A DNA stretch of 64,000 nt from Vanessa cardui. Lineage: Eukaryota; Arthropoda; Insecta; Lepidoptera; Nymphalidae. The notes under the pieces were generated by a model, which saw nothing but the letters and a program-made list of their open reading frames with translations, had not been told where the DNA came from and did no database searches. Positions 1 to 15,200 of this stretch are shown one piece after another. Numbering within the stretch: the stretch's first letter is position 1; the number at the start of each line of letters is the position of its first letter. Location: assembly GCF_905220365.1 (NCBI RefSeq), contig NC_061133.1:8422171-8486170 (forward strand), given 5' to 3'. Position numbers and translations under genes: made by a program.

Positions 1-130
1 AAGCGGCCGGCCGGGAACGGATGCGGCAAGTGCGCAGCGCGCCTCGCACGCGGACGCGGGGCAGGCGCGGCGCACAAGCTCCTAGCGCGCCACGCTAAGG
101 CCGTTGACGTCAATCGGTCACCTCGCTATA
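1..130. promoter_or_regulatory. CpG-rich patch at the left edge
   Basis: The first 100 bases are very rich in C, G and CpG, unlike the AT-rich DNA that follows, and a full CRE palindrome TGACGTCA lies at 105-112. In an insect genome this contrast suits a promoter or 5' untranslated exon cut by the window edge. No supported ORF or splice site fixes strand or gene. It could be an upstream or alternative promoter of the gene that starts at 39906, but that is inference. Confidence 0.25.
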
Positions 131-3100
131 CATATTTATTAAAGAGCACGTAATTATTCGTTTCGGCTTCCTAAATAAATGTCGCGGAGTTCTGTGTGAC
201 AGGTAAATTTACATGGCATGCAACTTGTATAGACTAATTCATGTCGTGTTTTCATTGAATGTTTTGGAGAATATCTATGAATAACATAGTAGTGGATAGT
301 AGTGTTGCAGATATATGGATACATATAATAGGTATACAATTTTAATTGCCTCAGCTTTCATTTAACTTAACTTACATATTTATTTTTGTTTTCTCGGAGT
401 CAAGTTTTGGAGCTGAATTTTAAATAAATTCCGTCGGTTATTGATTTTTCAAAATTTAGAATATTTTTTTTTGTTGCCTGGAGTTTCCTTTATACGCATA
501 AAGGAATAGTTTTGATTTAAGGAACTTACTAAAATTGTCATTCTTTCAGAAGACCGAGATAAAATAATTTACTCAGATTGAACAAATGTGCCTTGCTAAA
601 AACTTACTAAGTATAATAATAAATATAATGTAATTTATGCAAAATAGCTATTCACATAATAGCCCATTTTTATTTATTTTTTGTTATCACTTAGATATAT
701 TCCGATTTAAATCCTAGCCTCTCAACATGCTGAGATATATGCTATGTGATTAACATTTAAGACGTATACACACAATTAACATTAAAAGCTCAAATAGGTA
801 TAAGTATTAAAAAACGTCAATTGATAGAAAAATAAAATATAAAGGCACTTTGATTATTATTACAGTAGTATTATACTGAAATCGTAATATTTTATTCCTA
901 AAGCAGTGGGACCAGCTTACTATGTGGAACATTATTTGACATGACCAAAACAGTTCAGTTGAAGTTTCAGTTCAAGTGAAAGAGCGCCGGAAAACTCAAG
1001 AATGTTTGGAGTTGGAAGACACGTTGCTTTTTACAGACCCCAGGCTGCTTACATATTATATATTTCACGACATTTTGAATATTAATGTAACCGCTTAATG
1101 AATTCCTTTCGACAACATAAATAAATGTACATTGGCAAAATATGTGTAATCCTATTGTAATTTCACACATAATAAAATTGTTATTTCTGTTTATAATATT
1201 GAAGTAACCGCTTTTTAAGAAATGCATATGTACACGGTACACATACCAATATAATTTATTTTACACTCTTTGCCTGTCTATCTATTGGTTTGTTCCGGCT
1301 AATCTCTGGAAGGGCTGGATTGACATTGACGAGACTTTAACTGACAGATAGCTGATGTAATAAGGAGTAACTTAGGCTATTTTTATTTTTGAATTATATA
1401 CATAATAGTTATAAATTATAGTAACATTTGCTAACTAAACAATATATTTTTAGTTAAATAGAAACGCGCTCAAAGTCGCGGGCACAGCTATTATAATAAA
1501 TAAAATGACTATACAAACTAATTGGTCATGGCATTATCAACTTGCATTATAAATCAAGTTATGATTTGATCAAGACCGGTTTATTAATTTAATCGCACTA
1601 TAATAAGAGATATTGTATATTATATCACTTTGGTTATTTCTGGAATCTTATAAGTTATAACGATTGATTTATTTGACGTTTGAACATATAATTTACAATG
1701 CTTATACCGTTACTTATCATTACATCTACCTATAATGTATATGCACATATATATGTACATATGTATATACATAAAGCTATCCGCTCATACATACTTTATA
1801 TGTATGACAAGATTACATAAAATCATTAAAAATTGTAGCTTACGTTTTATTCTGATTTATATCTAATAATACAGTAAAATTTCACCAAAGTCCGGCTAAT
1901 AGTTTTTTGCTGAAAGAGTAGCGAACATACATCCTCACAAACTTTCGCATTTATAATATTACTACTTATCCCCCGATTAGTAGGATAGAGAAAAAATAAA
2001 CATATGTAGTAAAAACGTGCAACACGTTTGCAATTAAACGTTACGCAAAACGTCATTTAATTATTATTTAGTTAGTTATCTTTTAGTTAGATAGAAATTT
2101 TAAGTTTAATCTGTAAATCACTAAGGACGTTAAATTAATTTACAAGTTATTTATAGTTGAACAACTTTCGTGCAATACGAAATATAAGCAACATCCAAAA
2201 TTAATATTTACGTTTTATATTAAAGTTATGACGTTCACGATTTATGATAATTTTTGGTTTTGACTTTAGAAGTGGAGTTGATAAACGCGTCCTGTGTTTA
2301 GGCCGTTTAACTATTATCACTAATGTTACATAGATAACAATCTATATTTAAAAGAAAGTTACATCGTGGCTTCGTTTCTGAATCATATATAAAAAAGGAG
2401 TTTTTATACTTATATATTTTTATTTTTAAAGAAAGCAGATTCACTATAAATAAAATACATAAGTGTAAACCTAATTTTAAAAAAAATAATTAAATAATTC
2501 AGTGAACATTCTTGCATGTCGGAGTCTTATTCGACATATCTTTAATTATTTATTTAACAATAACGTGATTTTAAAAACAAAGTAATATTTAGATAACACT
2601 ACCGTCTCAATAGTGCAAAATCCATTTTTATTATAATTTAAGGAATAATATTTCTATCGTTCATTGAATACACGATGAAGAAAAACAATCTTAGGTTTAT
2701 AATTTGTGGAAATCGACGTTAACTTATACAATCGTTTTTTTGTGTGGGAATTTAAATGTCTTTACTTTTGCCATTCCTGGTCGCGTTCCATTTCACGTGA
2801 ATCGACAGTTTAATTGAAACGTCCGCTTGCGATTACTCATTATCGAGTCGATAGCCTGCATTTCTCACGTTTTGAACGCATTGTGAGTGGGGTGACCAAA
2901 TGTCTCGTGTTTCCTAGTAGTTTCTGTATATGTGTATATGTATTTTACTTTTCTATATGCCAGAAAAGAGTTACTAACTAGAGAAATATATTTTTGGAAT
3001 GAAATTGCAAAGGCAATAATTATAATTATATTATAGAATGGATAAGAGCAAAAACGAACACTATAGCCGCATTCGTGGTCACAATCAATTAATACGTCCG

Positions 3101-6100
3101 CGTCGTACGTAAACATACAACGTGCAAACGGAAGATGTGCACAATAAAGCGTGCGAATGTTTATTGTTGACAAAGACTTCAACCACGTCGGTAAAGTCAG
3201 AATTTAATTTATCTACTATATTTTATAGCTAACATTCGGTTTGTTATAAAATGTTGCCTTCGTGGACCCCTGAACTATAATCCTAAACACAATCAGTACA
3301 ATACTACAGAGCCACGTATATTGCACAATAGCCTCACAGCACAGGATCTTGTAATGATCCCACACAAGTCTTATAAGTAAGCTGAGTAAATAAAATACTC
3401 TTATAAAAGTAAATAGTGTTATGGCAGTCACTGCAGTAGGGAAATGCACTCTCAACTATGCTAAGTTTTTTACTACAGAATAATTTAGCCAATAATATTG
3501 TGTTGTGTCATTTAATATAATGTTTAATATACCAATAACGGTCACTATGGCAACAAAGTTACAAACGCAGAAAACCACATTTGCACAACCTGTTTCTAAC
3601 CTGTCAGATACACAAGGGTCAATTTCATGCACTTTTAAAGGTGTTAAGGTAATAATGTCACATTTCTATAATGTGTATGACATTAGCTGTCGGATAATGT
3701 CATGATAATATACATAAAGTGTATGGCAACGGTACATTCTATGCACATTTTTACACACAATTCCGACGGTTTTGTTCCTGCATTTCATACACGAAGGTAT
3801 ACAATATTTTACTGTAAATGTAAATTTAATGTTTAGTTGCGCCCAACAATAAATTTATAAGGCAAATTCAATAGCCGTCCAACGATGGAAACTTATGCCT
3901 TACTGGACATTATAGTGTCACAACAAAAATGATAAAATCACACGTCACATTTTTTATACATATGATAAAGCTTGTCGTAGGTCATCGTGACAGTAACTAC
4001 CAGTTCTATTTGAATATTTGTCTTTGTATTTGAAATTCCTTTTGAGGAAGTTTAAGCCATGTCACTGCACTGTTTCACTCATAGAAGCGGTCTAATATAA
4101 ACGTCGATCAATATGTATATGTGTAGGGTCCGCAGCGAATAGTTTATCAACAATGCTGATGCAATCGCTACCTATGAAATAGTACATTGGTATAGTTAGT
4201 TAATAATCTAATATTGTTTGTAATTTTACTATCTATTCCGAATGTTTAAAAAGAAATGTATGTAATTTTAAATTGAGAAACATTTATTTTTTTAGAAACA
4301 ACAGAATCTCTAGTTAAAAGATTGTAAGCTTCACTGGGCCTCTCATATACTGTAGAATGGAATGAGCTCTGCAATCATCGCGGCAAAAAATTAACGTATG
4401 ACCGATGTAAATACGGCTCGCCATATTTGTTTTATTAATTTTCACATTAACATGAATTTATGACCTTTTACTTTGGGGTAAGGTAACCAATACGAACAAG
4501 ATTTTGTTCTTCAAAAGAAAACTATTCCTGAGAAAACGGAGACAAAAGGTTTTACGTCACGACTGCCGCTTCTCAATATAATTTTAATAATGTAGGTGCA
4601 TAAAAACATAAAAGATTTTTCTAGAAATTGTTAACACTAGACACAGACAATCTTGTAACTACCTACTGTTACCCGGTCACATCGAGTCAATAACTCTTTT
4701 GTGGGATAATGTATACGCTTTTATAACAGGCCATGCCAGACAACGATCAATCAAAAGATATTAAACTATTAAATTTAAAAGAATAGTGAAAAATAGTCAG
4801 TGTGCTGAAGAATATTAAAAACTAATTACTTTTTAGAAAATTGGAAATCTTGGATTCGAAATATCGCCTCCAAGCTATTTCAAATAAAAAAATGAGTGCT
4901 ATTGAAAGGAAACCTGTATTTGTTAAATTTGAGTTTCATTCGCTTGTGCTTTTCTGGACCGAGGTTCTTATTTTTGAAGAGGTGGTAGATTTTAAAGGCA
5001 ATAAGAAAGTTTATATTGGTTTTTTTTTTTGGATTTTCGGGTTGGTACAACAAATAGCCATTAATATAAAATTGAATTGAGATTTTCATTTCTGAAAAAA
5101 ATTATATCGTCTTCCTTGATGGAAGGTAATGATATCAACGACCGACCGAAGTCACACATCCGAGTATTATATCGAAGTACAAGTAATTACGCAATTATTT
5201 TTTTCGATGTGTGTAGACCAATTAATGCTATATTAAAGCTTTTTGTACACAAGCAAGGTAACTGACGGGTTTTTATTTCATTTAAAAATAATTACGGTCG
5301 TAACCGTAACTAAAAATTATTGATAATTCCCGTACAACGATAAAAAAGAACAAAGCAAACGTAAAGCAAGAAACACGTGATTATATAAATTAGGAGTTTA
5401 TTCATTAATATTTAAAAATAAACTCTTTTATACTCAGTTTTATTCATATCATACCTAAACCTTTCCGATGTTACAGCGAGTGAAATCGCGCAACACACAT
5501 AACATAAAAATATAGCAGAAACATTTTTACGTACAATTTTACATCTGTATTTTGATTTATTTATTTTTAAAAACCGCCAATACCCTGAAATACACCAATG
5601 CCAAAAAAATGATTGGTAAGTAGGTAATATACAATAGGTAGGAAAAAATATATTTTAACCAAAATAACTAACCCTAATAAGGACAGTTCCATATTTAATA
5701 TATAAATAGGGCACCAGGCTACTAAGATTAGTTGCAGTGATAGAATTCTGAGACGATGCATTGAAAAGAGCCCAGACCAGCCTGATAACCCACGTATAAG
5801 TCTGTCGTAAGCGCCGGGTCACTGAGTACACGCAGCTGGCGCCTGGGCACTTGTACAATAAAAATATGCTAATAATGTATGTCTGTTAACATATCGTTTA
5901 CCTTTAATGTCGCAAATAATAAATCGATATCTATCGAGTCGGCAAAGGATTTATAAGAGTCCCTTTTGCAGTCGCAATTATATTACGCAAGACAACATTT
6001 TGACAAAATAATTTTTATTATAGGTATTTTATTCATACATAATAAAACTGTACAAAGATAGAAGAAAGAAGAAAGGATAACGTGATAAAAACTGTTGTTG

Positions 6101-7369
6101 TGTAATTAATTAATATTAATAATTATTACATAACTTAAAATTGATTGTTCAGCGATTGGACTGCAGTTGGCATTTATAAGAACAGATATAATTTAGATAA
6201 TGAATTATATAATGATAAGTGGTAAAATCATGCTGATTGCCTTTGTGGAACATGTCAACCGCTATTCGAAAACTTTAAAATTAGTTTGTCTTCACGCTAA
6301 ATCTATTTATATAACAAATAAAATTCCACATGCAGATGATAAAATCACGGCTACTTGCGAGGTAGCTAACAGTCTTTGTTGTAAACCTAAAAATATAATT
6401 TTGCTAATGGAATAAATTTTAAAAATAGATATGTACATTTCGCTTTGGAAGTAGCAAATTCCTATGTAATTTATTTCGATATAATACTTACCGAAATAAC
6501 TTCCCATATAAAATCATCTGCTTTAAGAGCCAATTACTAACAAATAATCTTTGCAAATGTAGCGTTGAATTTACATTTGAATGATGTTCTGCATTATATA
6601 TTATAAAGATGATAACTTATTATTGTTTTAAAGTTGAAAGAAGGTAATTACAAAAAATATACGAAATGTGTTACATAAGAAAGCAAAATTTAAAATTTTA
6701 AACTACTTTGATACAAAAGTAACTGATACTACAGTATTTCTAGGAATCACTTCAGTGGAATTTATCATTCCTGGCATTCCTGTCAGGAACTGGACTCAGC
6801 TTTGCAGCTTACGCGGTTAGAAAAAATCAATAGTGCCTGTATGAACCAACTTAATAAATAACAATTTTATTTGATTTTATATATTCCTTATAACAATTGT
6901 TGAACAAACATTTAGTGCCATTGAGTCAGATATATACTTTTTACTACAGCCTGTATAGCTTTAGAACCTTTATAATACCTGCGTAATATTTATTTATTAT
7001 CTATAAATGTAATAATTATGTAAAGGAAGAAGTGGCTATTATTTCCTGCTGTGTCTTCAACTTTAAAAGCGAAGTTTATTAAAGCATAAATATAATTAAG
7101 CATGTCTCATTTTTATTTATTGAATTTAATGTAATTTTTTTTTTGCACTCTTTCGTTTTTCTGTATAATAATCAAATTTTGTCTGTACTCAATAATACAA
7201 TCTTAATAATGATTATTTATTGACTCAAATATATATAAAAAAAAAAAACAATGTAATGCAACGTGCTAGTTACTAGGCTAAACAAATGTATTGAGAAAAT
7301 ATTTAATTTTTCTTCATAAAATGTAAGTTATTTATTAATAAAACAATTAGCAACAATTGAATATGCTGG
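131..7369. other. AT-rich non-coding DNA, no gene seen
   Basis: About 7 kb of AT-rich sequence with stop codons in all frames. ORFs reach at most about 105 codons, have low-complexity composition and lack splice signals. Simple TA/TATG stretches occur (for example near 1735-1775). No recognised transposon domain, RNA gene or exon was found. It may be intron of the unnamed minus-strand gene or intergenic DNA. Confidence 0.5.
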
Positions 7370-7512
7370 GTGCGTGTAAGATTAACGTCATTACCAGAGG
7401 CGAGCTTTGAGCCAGCTCCATTAGTTGGTGCGCATCTCGCGTCGAAGCGCGCAATAGACGTGACTCGCTTACCTCCGCGCTTGCGCAGACAGATCATTAC
7501 GCAACCCATAAC
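7370..7512 (-). promoter_or_regulatory. CpG-rich patch with candidate splice donor (possible 5' exon)
   Basis: A 140-bp island of higher GC contains an NRF1-like motif (GCGCTTGCGCA) and, on the minus strand, a good donor: exon end CGCGGAG followed by GTAAGCG, with the exon's low coordinate at 7473. Together this looks like a small promoter with a first, probably untranslated, exon. ORFs cross it on both strands, but neither looks protein-like. The gene it would serve is unknown. Confidence 0.22.
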
Positions 7513-10500
7513 TTATCCACATGTTGTTTGCCAAGAAGGAAGAATTTCTTGCATATTCTTCTACACATAAATTTGGTTTCATTAAACACATTAACATTTA
7601 CTGAAAGCCCAACCCAAGTAATTGTTAAAAATTACTACAAATAGATGAATAATAAATTATTAAAATAGAGCATTATTTAAATATATTTGAATAAGCGAAG
7701 TTTTTATTTTATTACTGTATTCTTGTTAAAAGGGTTTTAACATGCAAACAAAGACGTCCAATGTACAATTATAATCATAATTTTAATCTAAAATTAAGTT
7801 TAAAAAAAAATAACTCGTATCTGTACGGCTTTATTATTAATAGTAAAAAAGGACAATCGTCACTAACAAAAAACATACTAAAATTAACATACGTTGAAGG
7901 AAAATACTTTATAAAACAGAAATATAAAAACACATAATAAGTTATGTAACACGACCTGCGTCACTGAAATGTCATAAAATCAAAAATGTTCTGTCAAATG
8001 TAAAGGCCGTTGTAACAATGTGCTAAGTCAGCGATTACCTTTATGATGCGCAGGCGCAATACATTGTGGAATTATGAAACGTACTCTGACGTCAAACCCT
8101 ACCGCTGCCCATCCTATACTTGCTCAAGAAAAATCATATATTATTCTTAAGTAATTTCAAAATATTATTGCAGCTGCAATAGATGTATATAGATAATTGT
8201 TTCCAACAACAAGACGGTTTTAGATAAATGATGCGTCGAGGTTGGTCAAATGGAAAAATTCACGATCTGATGTTTGCTGACGAAGCCCGGTGCGATCTAC
8301 CAATTTACCACTGATCACTAAGCAAATAACGTGATGAACCGATGATTGAAAAATTATATTATACGTTGGTGCGCGCACCAGTTGATGATAATGTTGCTTA
8401 AATGTTATTATTAGATATATTAACCTTATATGGATTTTGCCCTACCAACGACTAGACTAAAAGCCGCAATTGACCGGTTAGCCAAACTTGATGAATATAT
8501 TTTATTTTTGAGACGACTATCTAGATGTGAAAAATATATTTAAATAAAAAAAATTAACAAAAAACACCGACTTCAATTAATACACTATTCCAAAACAAAT
8601 TAATATGCACTAAAAACTAATAAAAATAATTATTCGTATTCAAAATATTTTTTAGAGTTCTCTTAAGTAAAATGAAATGAAAAATGTTTGACTACTTAAA
8701 ATTAGATTTACGATTATATAATGAAGTTACAATTATTATTATTTTTGGAGACGGTGTCAGCTACGGGCACGCGCCAAAAGAAAGAAGCGATAGGAGTCCC
8801 TTGATTGACACAGTATATTGTCTTATAAAAGTTCATTTCTGCATAACATATTTCTTAAAGTGTTCTCGTATTATTTTTTGCGAGATATATTGTAGACTTT
8901 TCTTGCCTAACACCGACTCTAAAAATGAAAATAATTAAGACACAAATAATACCTAATTACGATGATTATTTTTAAATTTATTGGAAATGAAAATAATGTT
9001 TAATTTCTTTTAAATCAATTTTAATAATAATTTAATTCTTCATTATTTATTGAACGTTTTAACAGTGCAAACCAGTGAACGTGATATGATACCTTGGATT
9101 TAATTGCTAAATTATCAATATAGTTTTGTACAAATATATCTAAGTAAGAGATTAGTCGTCGGGTCACATCTCATTATTATTAATTATATATACATACTTA
9201 CTAATAAACATTGTATAGTTAGTTAACCAATGGGACGACTTCTTGTATCAAATGTCACATTACTGCTGACATAAAGAGAGAAATTCGTTGTCAACTACAC
9301 GTTCGAATTTTCTCTCTACATTATCTCTGATCGTAATTGTAAAGAGTGTAATTAATAATCATGCAGATTACTTTTATGTGGACTTTCACGTTGACTGTAA
9401 TCAAACTACAAGATAATAACATACAAATTTAGTCTTGCTATTATGTAAATATGTATTTTTAACAATGAAACTAAAAAGCATGAAGATTGATCACTTCCAC
9501 ACCAAACGTTGGTTATATTCTAGAGTCTTTAAAATATCAGCACATGAAAACAACATATCACATCTTTATATGCGTATATACCTTTTTTTGAAGCGCTATC
9601 AATTGACAACACAGCTTACAATGGTAGCGGTACGTACGTGGTCCATAATGTTTATTAACGACTACGTCGCCACAATGCTATGTTATGACACAAATAATAA
9701 TCAAGCGGCTAAATCATATAGAAATATCCAGGTCTATATACGTTATTTTTTAATTAATGTAATGTTTCCAATTAATAGACAGATAATTGATATGTTACAA
9801 CTTATTTTACGATACAATGAGGACAATATCTATATTTTGCCATTGAAATTGCGGCCAAGTGCACAGGAATACCCATTAAAAATCAGAGGTACCCTCACAG
9901 CCTCTTCATATGACGAAACTGGATCGCTTTCGCTCCAATTCTTAGGGATTCCCATTGTACCAAGAACCCCCTAGTCCAGGCGGGGTCTAATGAGACGGAA
10001 CAATGCTACCTACAGTAATTATTACTTGACTGCCACATTGATCCAACTGCATACGGCATCTTATAGTGTAGGGGTACAGGGTCTCTTTGATATATGTACT
10101 TTGATGTATTAACAATAAATATATTTGATTTGATTTGGTTTCATACAGCGAATCTTTGAGTGTAAAAAACCTATTGTGTTTCTGTAAATAATTCTCAGTC
10201 CTGGGCTAAAAAATAGCAAAAACAATTTTATAAAAAAAGCTACTAACATGCTAATTTAGAGAAGTTATTTCAAGAATACGTAATATATTTAGATTAGATT
10301 CGTTTAAATTATTGTGCGTAACAAATTTTTTTGCCAAGGTTCACGAGCAGATATTCTATGTCATAAAATTGCAAGACGACAAAATAATGGTCAGTTTTAA
10401 TTATTATAAGAAGATTGAAGATTTCTATGCAATAATATTAAACTGAATACATATATAATCAAATCACTATTTAACTTTTTTATTATGCAACAGTGCAAAC

Positions 10501-11967
10501 AATCTTACAATGATATATATAAAAAACACAAAATCTCCGCAAAGTAAAAAAGAAATTACAAAGTGACTCAAATTTAGTCACAAGGAAGAGAAAACAGATC
10601 GGCATTCTTTCGAATTAATAAAATTTTAAAATATAATCAATTATAACAACATAAATATAACCAGCGGAACCCGTTTCAGTGACATTCTTCTTTAATATAT
10701 TTATATGACGTCAATAGCCATGTACAATATAATAAATGTATAATGGAAATTAGGTAATTATATGTAAATTAGATTATATTATAAATACATCAACAATCAT
10801 AATTTTATGCCATCATCACGTGACAGATATCAATTAATGAAAATAGATTTTAAACAGATTTATGAGAGGAATAGTCCTACTGTTAATAATTAATCATAGT
10901 TTTTGCACACTTCGACCACGAATCGAAGATGTGGTGCCCTATTATTCGCAACGACAAAAAATGAAGTAGTTATTAAAATCATTAATTAAATTTTTAATAT
11001 TTATGATAATTACTCGTATCTTAATATGTTATTCGACGTATAGATATATATTTAATAATTTTCCAATGTTCCTGTCTGATGATGTATCAATCTCATATAT
11101 TTTTAAAAGGCGCTTTTGCATATAAAGTTATAGTCTCTTAGTGTCTCACTAACTCGTGTCTTCATCTCGAAAAGATATGTAGCTTTTTCAACAATGCTCA
11201 TCTGTTTTTGAATACTGGATACACATGTAGGAGATTATCATGCGCTAAGAAATTAATTATAATTACGAATTGAGTATAAGAAAATTAAAAATTGATGGCC
11301 CGCATTTGAACCTAGAATTTTAGTTTTAAATTCACCTTGTACTAACATCTAGGCGATTTTCTCTATTTTATGTGAGTTTATATCTACACGTATAAGCAGT
11401 AAGAAAAAGATTATTAAAGACTAAAAAAAATTGGTGTTGTTGTTTTATTTAACTTTTTAACTTGTAATTTGTAAGTTAGCCAATAAAAAGCAGGAAAACG
11501 ATACAAGTTTTCGAGTAAGTCAACGAACTGTATACTTATATATGTTTATGTCAGTAATATGGACTTTATCATTCATATATAAGCTTCAAAACTTCTCAAA
11601 AGATAAGGAATACTTAGCCAAGCGGTCGCACAGTCCGTTACTGCCTATACTTGATGTAAGTAATAATTAAAAATAATTGTTTTTATTCAGTGATAGTATC
11701 TTATTGTAGTAATATGTAATTAAATTGGAGTAATTGTATGTGCTTACTAATCGAATAACAAATTCTTAAAATATTGTAATAAATATTTCAAAAAATTGCA
11801 AAAATTGTGTAGGATGTATAAAAATCAATTTGTTATAAGATAAATAGAAAGTTTAAGGGTAAATCAAGATATACTACGCTGGTTCCTTTCTGGTATAAAA
11901 GGCAAGTAAAAAATGTTTGACATCGAATTGAAGCGAAGCTTGAATGATCTATGATATGCATTATGGT
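7513..11967. other. AT-rich non-coding DNA with LINE debris
   Basis: No exon or RNA gene was recognised. Full TGACGTCA palindromes occur at 8087-8094 and 10706-10713. The longest ORF, 9435-9974 on the plus strand, runs into a LINE-type 3' tail and is not considered a gene. An imperfect inverted repeat built on AGAGAGAAATTCG lies near 9274-9317. Confidence 0.45.
9880..10137 (+). mobile_element. LINE-type 3' end (fragment)
   Basis: A moderately GC-rich stretch ends in AATAAATATATTTGATTTGA, that is, a 3' end with a short TTTGA-type tandem tail as in many insect LINEs. A similar tail occurs in reverse orientation at 18303-18345. Only the 3' end is present. No reverse-transcriptase motif is legible, so the clade is not assigned. 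Confidence 0.4.
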
Positions 11968-11977
11968 TTCTCTAACA

Positions 11978-12278
11978 GTCGAGATGGACCAGTGGTTAGA
12001 ACGCGTGCATCTTAACCGATGATTGAGGGTTCAAACCCAGGCTAGCACCGCTGTTTCATGTGATTAATTTGTCTTTATAATTCATCTCGTTCTCAGCGGT
12101 GAAGGAAAACATCGTGAGGAAACCTGTATGTGACAAAATTTCATAGAAATTCTGCCACATGTCTATTCCACCAACCCGCATTGGAACAGCGTGGTGGAAT
12201 ATGTTCCAAACCTTCACCTCAAAGGGAGAGGAGGCCTTTAGCCCAGCAGTGGGAATTTACAGCCTGTTGTTGTTGTTG
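11978..12278 (+). mobile_element. tRNA-derived SINE, near complete
   Basis: The head carries tRNA-like Pol III boxes (A-box region TGGACCAGTGGTTAGAACG, B-box GGTTCAAACCC), then the family body with GGTGAAGGAAAACATCGTGA and GGAACAGCGTGGTGGAATAT, ending in a (TTG)n-like tail. The 10-bp sequence TTCTCTAACA flanks it on both sides (11968-11977 and 12279-12288), a target-site duplication that fixes its ends. The structure matches lepidopteran Metulj-type SINEs. It has no coding capacity. Confidence 0.85.
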
Positions 12279-12288
12279 TTCTCTAACA

Positions 12289-15200
12289 AATGTCATGTGA
12301 TTTTTCCTGGAGAGGAGATTACGTTAAAGAATTAAAATATCGCTGAATATCAAAGATTATAAAAATAGCTATAAAATCTCTTAATTAATAGCCATTAAAC
12401 TTTCTAATTAAAATTAAATAATGAAGAAAAATAACAAAAACTTAAACCGCTCATTGTGTTTGTGATTTATATGTTCCGATGTCATTTTAAGATTTTTATC
12501 TTCGGAAAAATAAAATGAATCTAGATCATCAATGACCTTGATGTTAAAAAAAAACTCGTATGACTCGCCTAACATGACCTCTCAGATAAACGACACGGGT
12601 GACGCTACTTGACGCGGATTGATGTTTTAGCGCGTTCCGCATAATTCCCGATTTATATTTTTTAATAAACATTTTTTTTATTCTGCACATAGCATTAAAC
12701 AATTCACTTATATGAGAAAACAATCATTTCCGGTACGATAAATATTTCAATCTTATAAATTTTATATAAATATTTTTTCACTGACTAGACTTTTATAGAA
12801 TTTTGAAACGATGTGTTGGAAAATTCCTACATGGAAGAAAGTATATACTATAAAGTCTATGTTAGTTCAGTGTGTATTCTTTGCAGATATTCGAACAAGA
12901 TATTATATTCTAATCACGCCCATTATTTCAGATTTAATACTAATATAACAAGATTCGGATTTATTAGAATATTTTGAAGTTATATTAAAATTTGATAATA
13001 TAGATTGTTTATGTTCCAGAGGAATTATTCGATGGCAAATATTAATAATAATATCCCCTTAACCGAAACGGGACTAAGGTGGCAAATTTCAGCAAAAGTG
13101 AGATTATCAGCAGGAGAGATATAATATGGATGAGAATAATAGTGCCGTAGTATGTGTGCAAATAAATATAAAGTAGGAGTAAAAATCTTTTGTTAAAATG
13201 ACCAAAGGGCTCTCTATTTGCAACCGGGCGGAGATGAATCAGGCGAAAGACCAGCCTTTACGTTATTATAGGCACTGTGTAATAATGTGAATTTACTCCG
13301 TGTATAGCTACTGAGAACTTTACAGAAAAACTCAACCTTTTCCTGGCCCGACCCAGGATTTCCATTTGAGACTATAACAATAAGTGGTAACTTGCTTTTC
13401 TTAGAATTCAAGCATTGAATTTTTTAATGAACCTATGCCCTCAGTATACAACATCAACATGGGTGGGCTCGAGAGACAATTGTTTATATTGAATTCAGTA
13501 ATGAAGCAATCTGTATGCATGAGGTGGCGCTTTGTAGTAGAAGACAGGTAAGTCCGCTAATCCATGTGATGTAAGAAAAATATATAGATTTTCTCAGCAT
13601 CATAATAATATATCAAGTCGCAACAAAGTATTATTTTATTTTAAAATAAACGTACACAACGCAAAGTTCAATTTAAAGCAAATATTTTGCATTAATATAA
13701 AATACTTAATTTCTAACAGATTACATAATAGAAAGGAAGAACCAAGATAGCTCTGTAGTAAGAGCAACGTAATCCTTACCGAAAATTGTGGGGTCAAAAC
13801 TAGGCAAGCACCGAAAAATTTCTAATTTGTATTTACAATTCACCTCGCACTTGGTGTTGAAGGAAATCATTGAAACCTACATGGGTTGGATGAAAATCCG
13901 CTACATGTGTGGCGCCACATTAATCTTCCAATCCGCATTAAAGTGGCTTCTTTTAACTTTTTGCAAGAACAGCCATCAAACATTCATTTGGACATTTACG
14001 AGTTCATATTTTTTTTACAATTATTTTTTAATTATTGTTCTCAAATGTTATTATTACAACCATAAATATTTATGATCAGCTTTAATAATTAAATTTAAAA
14101 CATAATTATACTATTAATGTTGTTACCTATTATTTTTAAACGCGGAATACGTCATGTCTATTAAAAGGCGGTTTACTTAATACGTGTAAACTAATTATTC
14201 AAGTACGTTAGTTAAGTTATCATAAAGCAAGTTACGAAATATTATATTGCGATGTCAACACATTTTATATTTATAATAAACTTCATATTTTTATGCGCGG
14301 ATTACGTCAATGGTAACATTTCGGAATTTTATTAAAAAAAAATAATCACTTATATAAAGTCGCAATTAAATCTTGTTAAATATAGGTAGCAAAATTATAT
14401 TAACAAGTTTTTTTTTACACGTTTTTTAAGGGAATTGTTTGTCGTAGGGGTTTCGTTCAACATTTTCCTCAGTAGCAAGAATTCTTGTGTGGTCAGTTTT
14501 AATATTTATTATTATTTATGTGATAGAATAATTCAAAAGCGTCGCTTATAGTTTTTTCTCCGTGGAGCATTGAACCCAACGTGCTCCACCGGGAGTCAAA
14601 GATTGAAAGTAACGTCACTTGTATATACGATTAACTTACTAGTATGGATACACGTTATATATAGTTTATAAAAAAAAATTGTTAAAAATAATAATCACAT
14701 ATTATAGGATATAAGACTACTAAGACAAATATTGACTTTGATAAAAATAGGCACGACTACAGTAACCCAACTTTTATATTAGGCTAATATGTGTTCATTA
14801 TAATGCACCCAAGTGAGGGGTTGTCCAAGAGTCTTGAGTGTTCGCTTTCATACCGACCATCGTGACTCGCCGGATGACCGGTCCATGGCCGAGGTCGCGC
14901 TGAATATGCAGCAACCACCTCTTTAATATTAATATAGAAGCTTCTTAAAATACTACCCGCGGACAATCACTGTGATAATCAAATGTAGATGATTACTGGG
15001 GCGCTTGACCTCCGCATGCCCGACCGCGTACACGTAGGGATTCCAACTCAGACGTGTTTCCGAATTTTTGAAGTATGACTTAAGATTATTTGTTTTTAAT
15101 ATCAGATTCAGAAAGATTAAGTTTATCATTTACTTTACATATATAAACATTATATTAGATCTGCAGTATTATTTTTTTACTATTATCTATCCTAATACGT

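Noticed and set aside
9435..9974. 179-codon plus-strand ORF
   Set aside because: The longest ORF outside the genes, but low-complexity, with no domain, and its end runs into a LINE 3' tail.
13214..13411. 65-codon minus-strand ORF with a glycine-rich segment resembling a P-loop
   Set aside because: No full nucleotide-binding motif, no splice signals, and surroundings look like decayed repeat.
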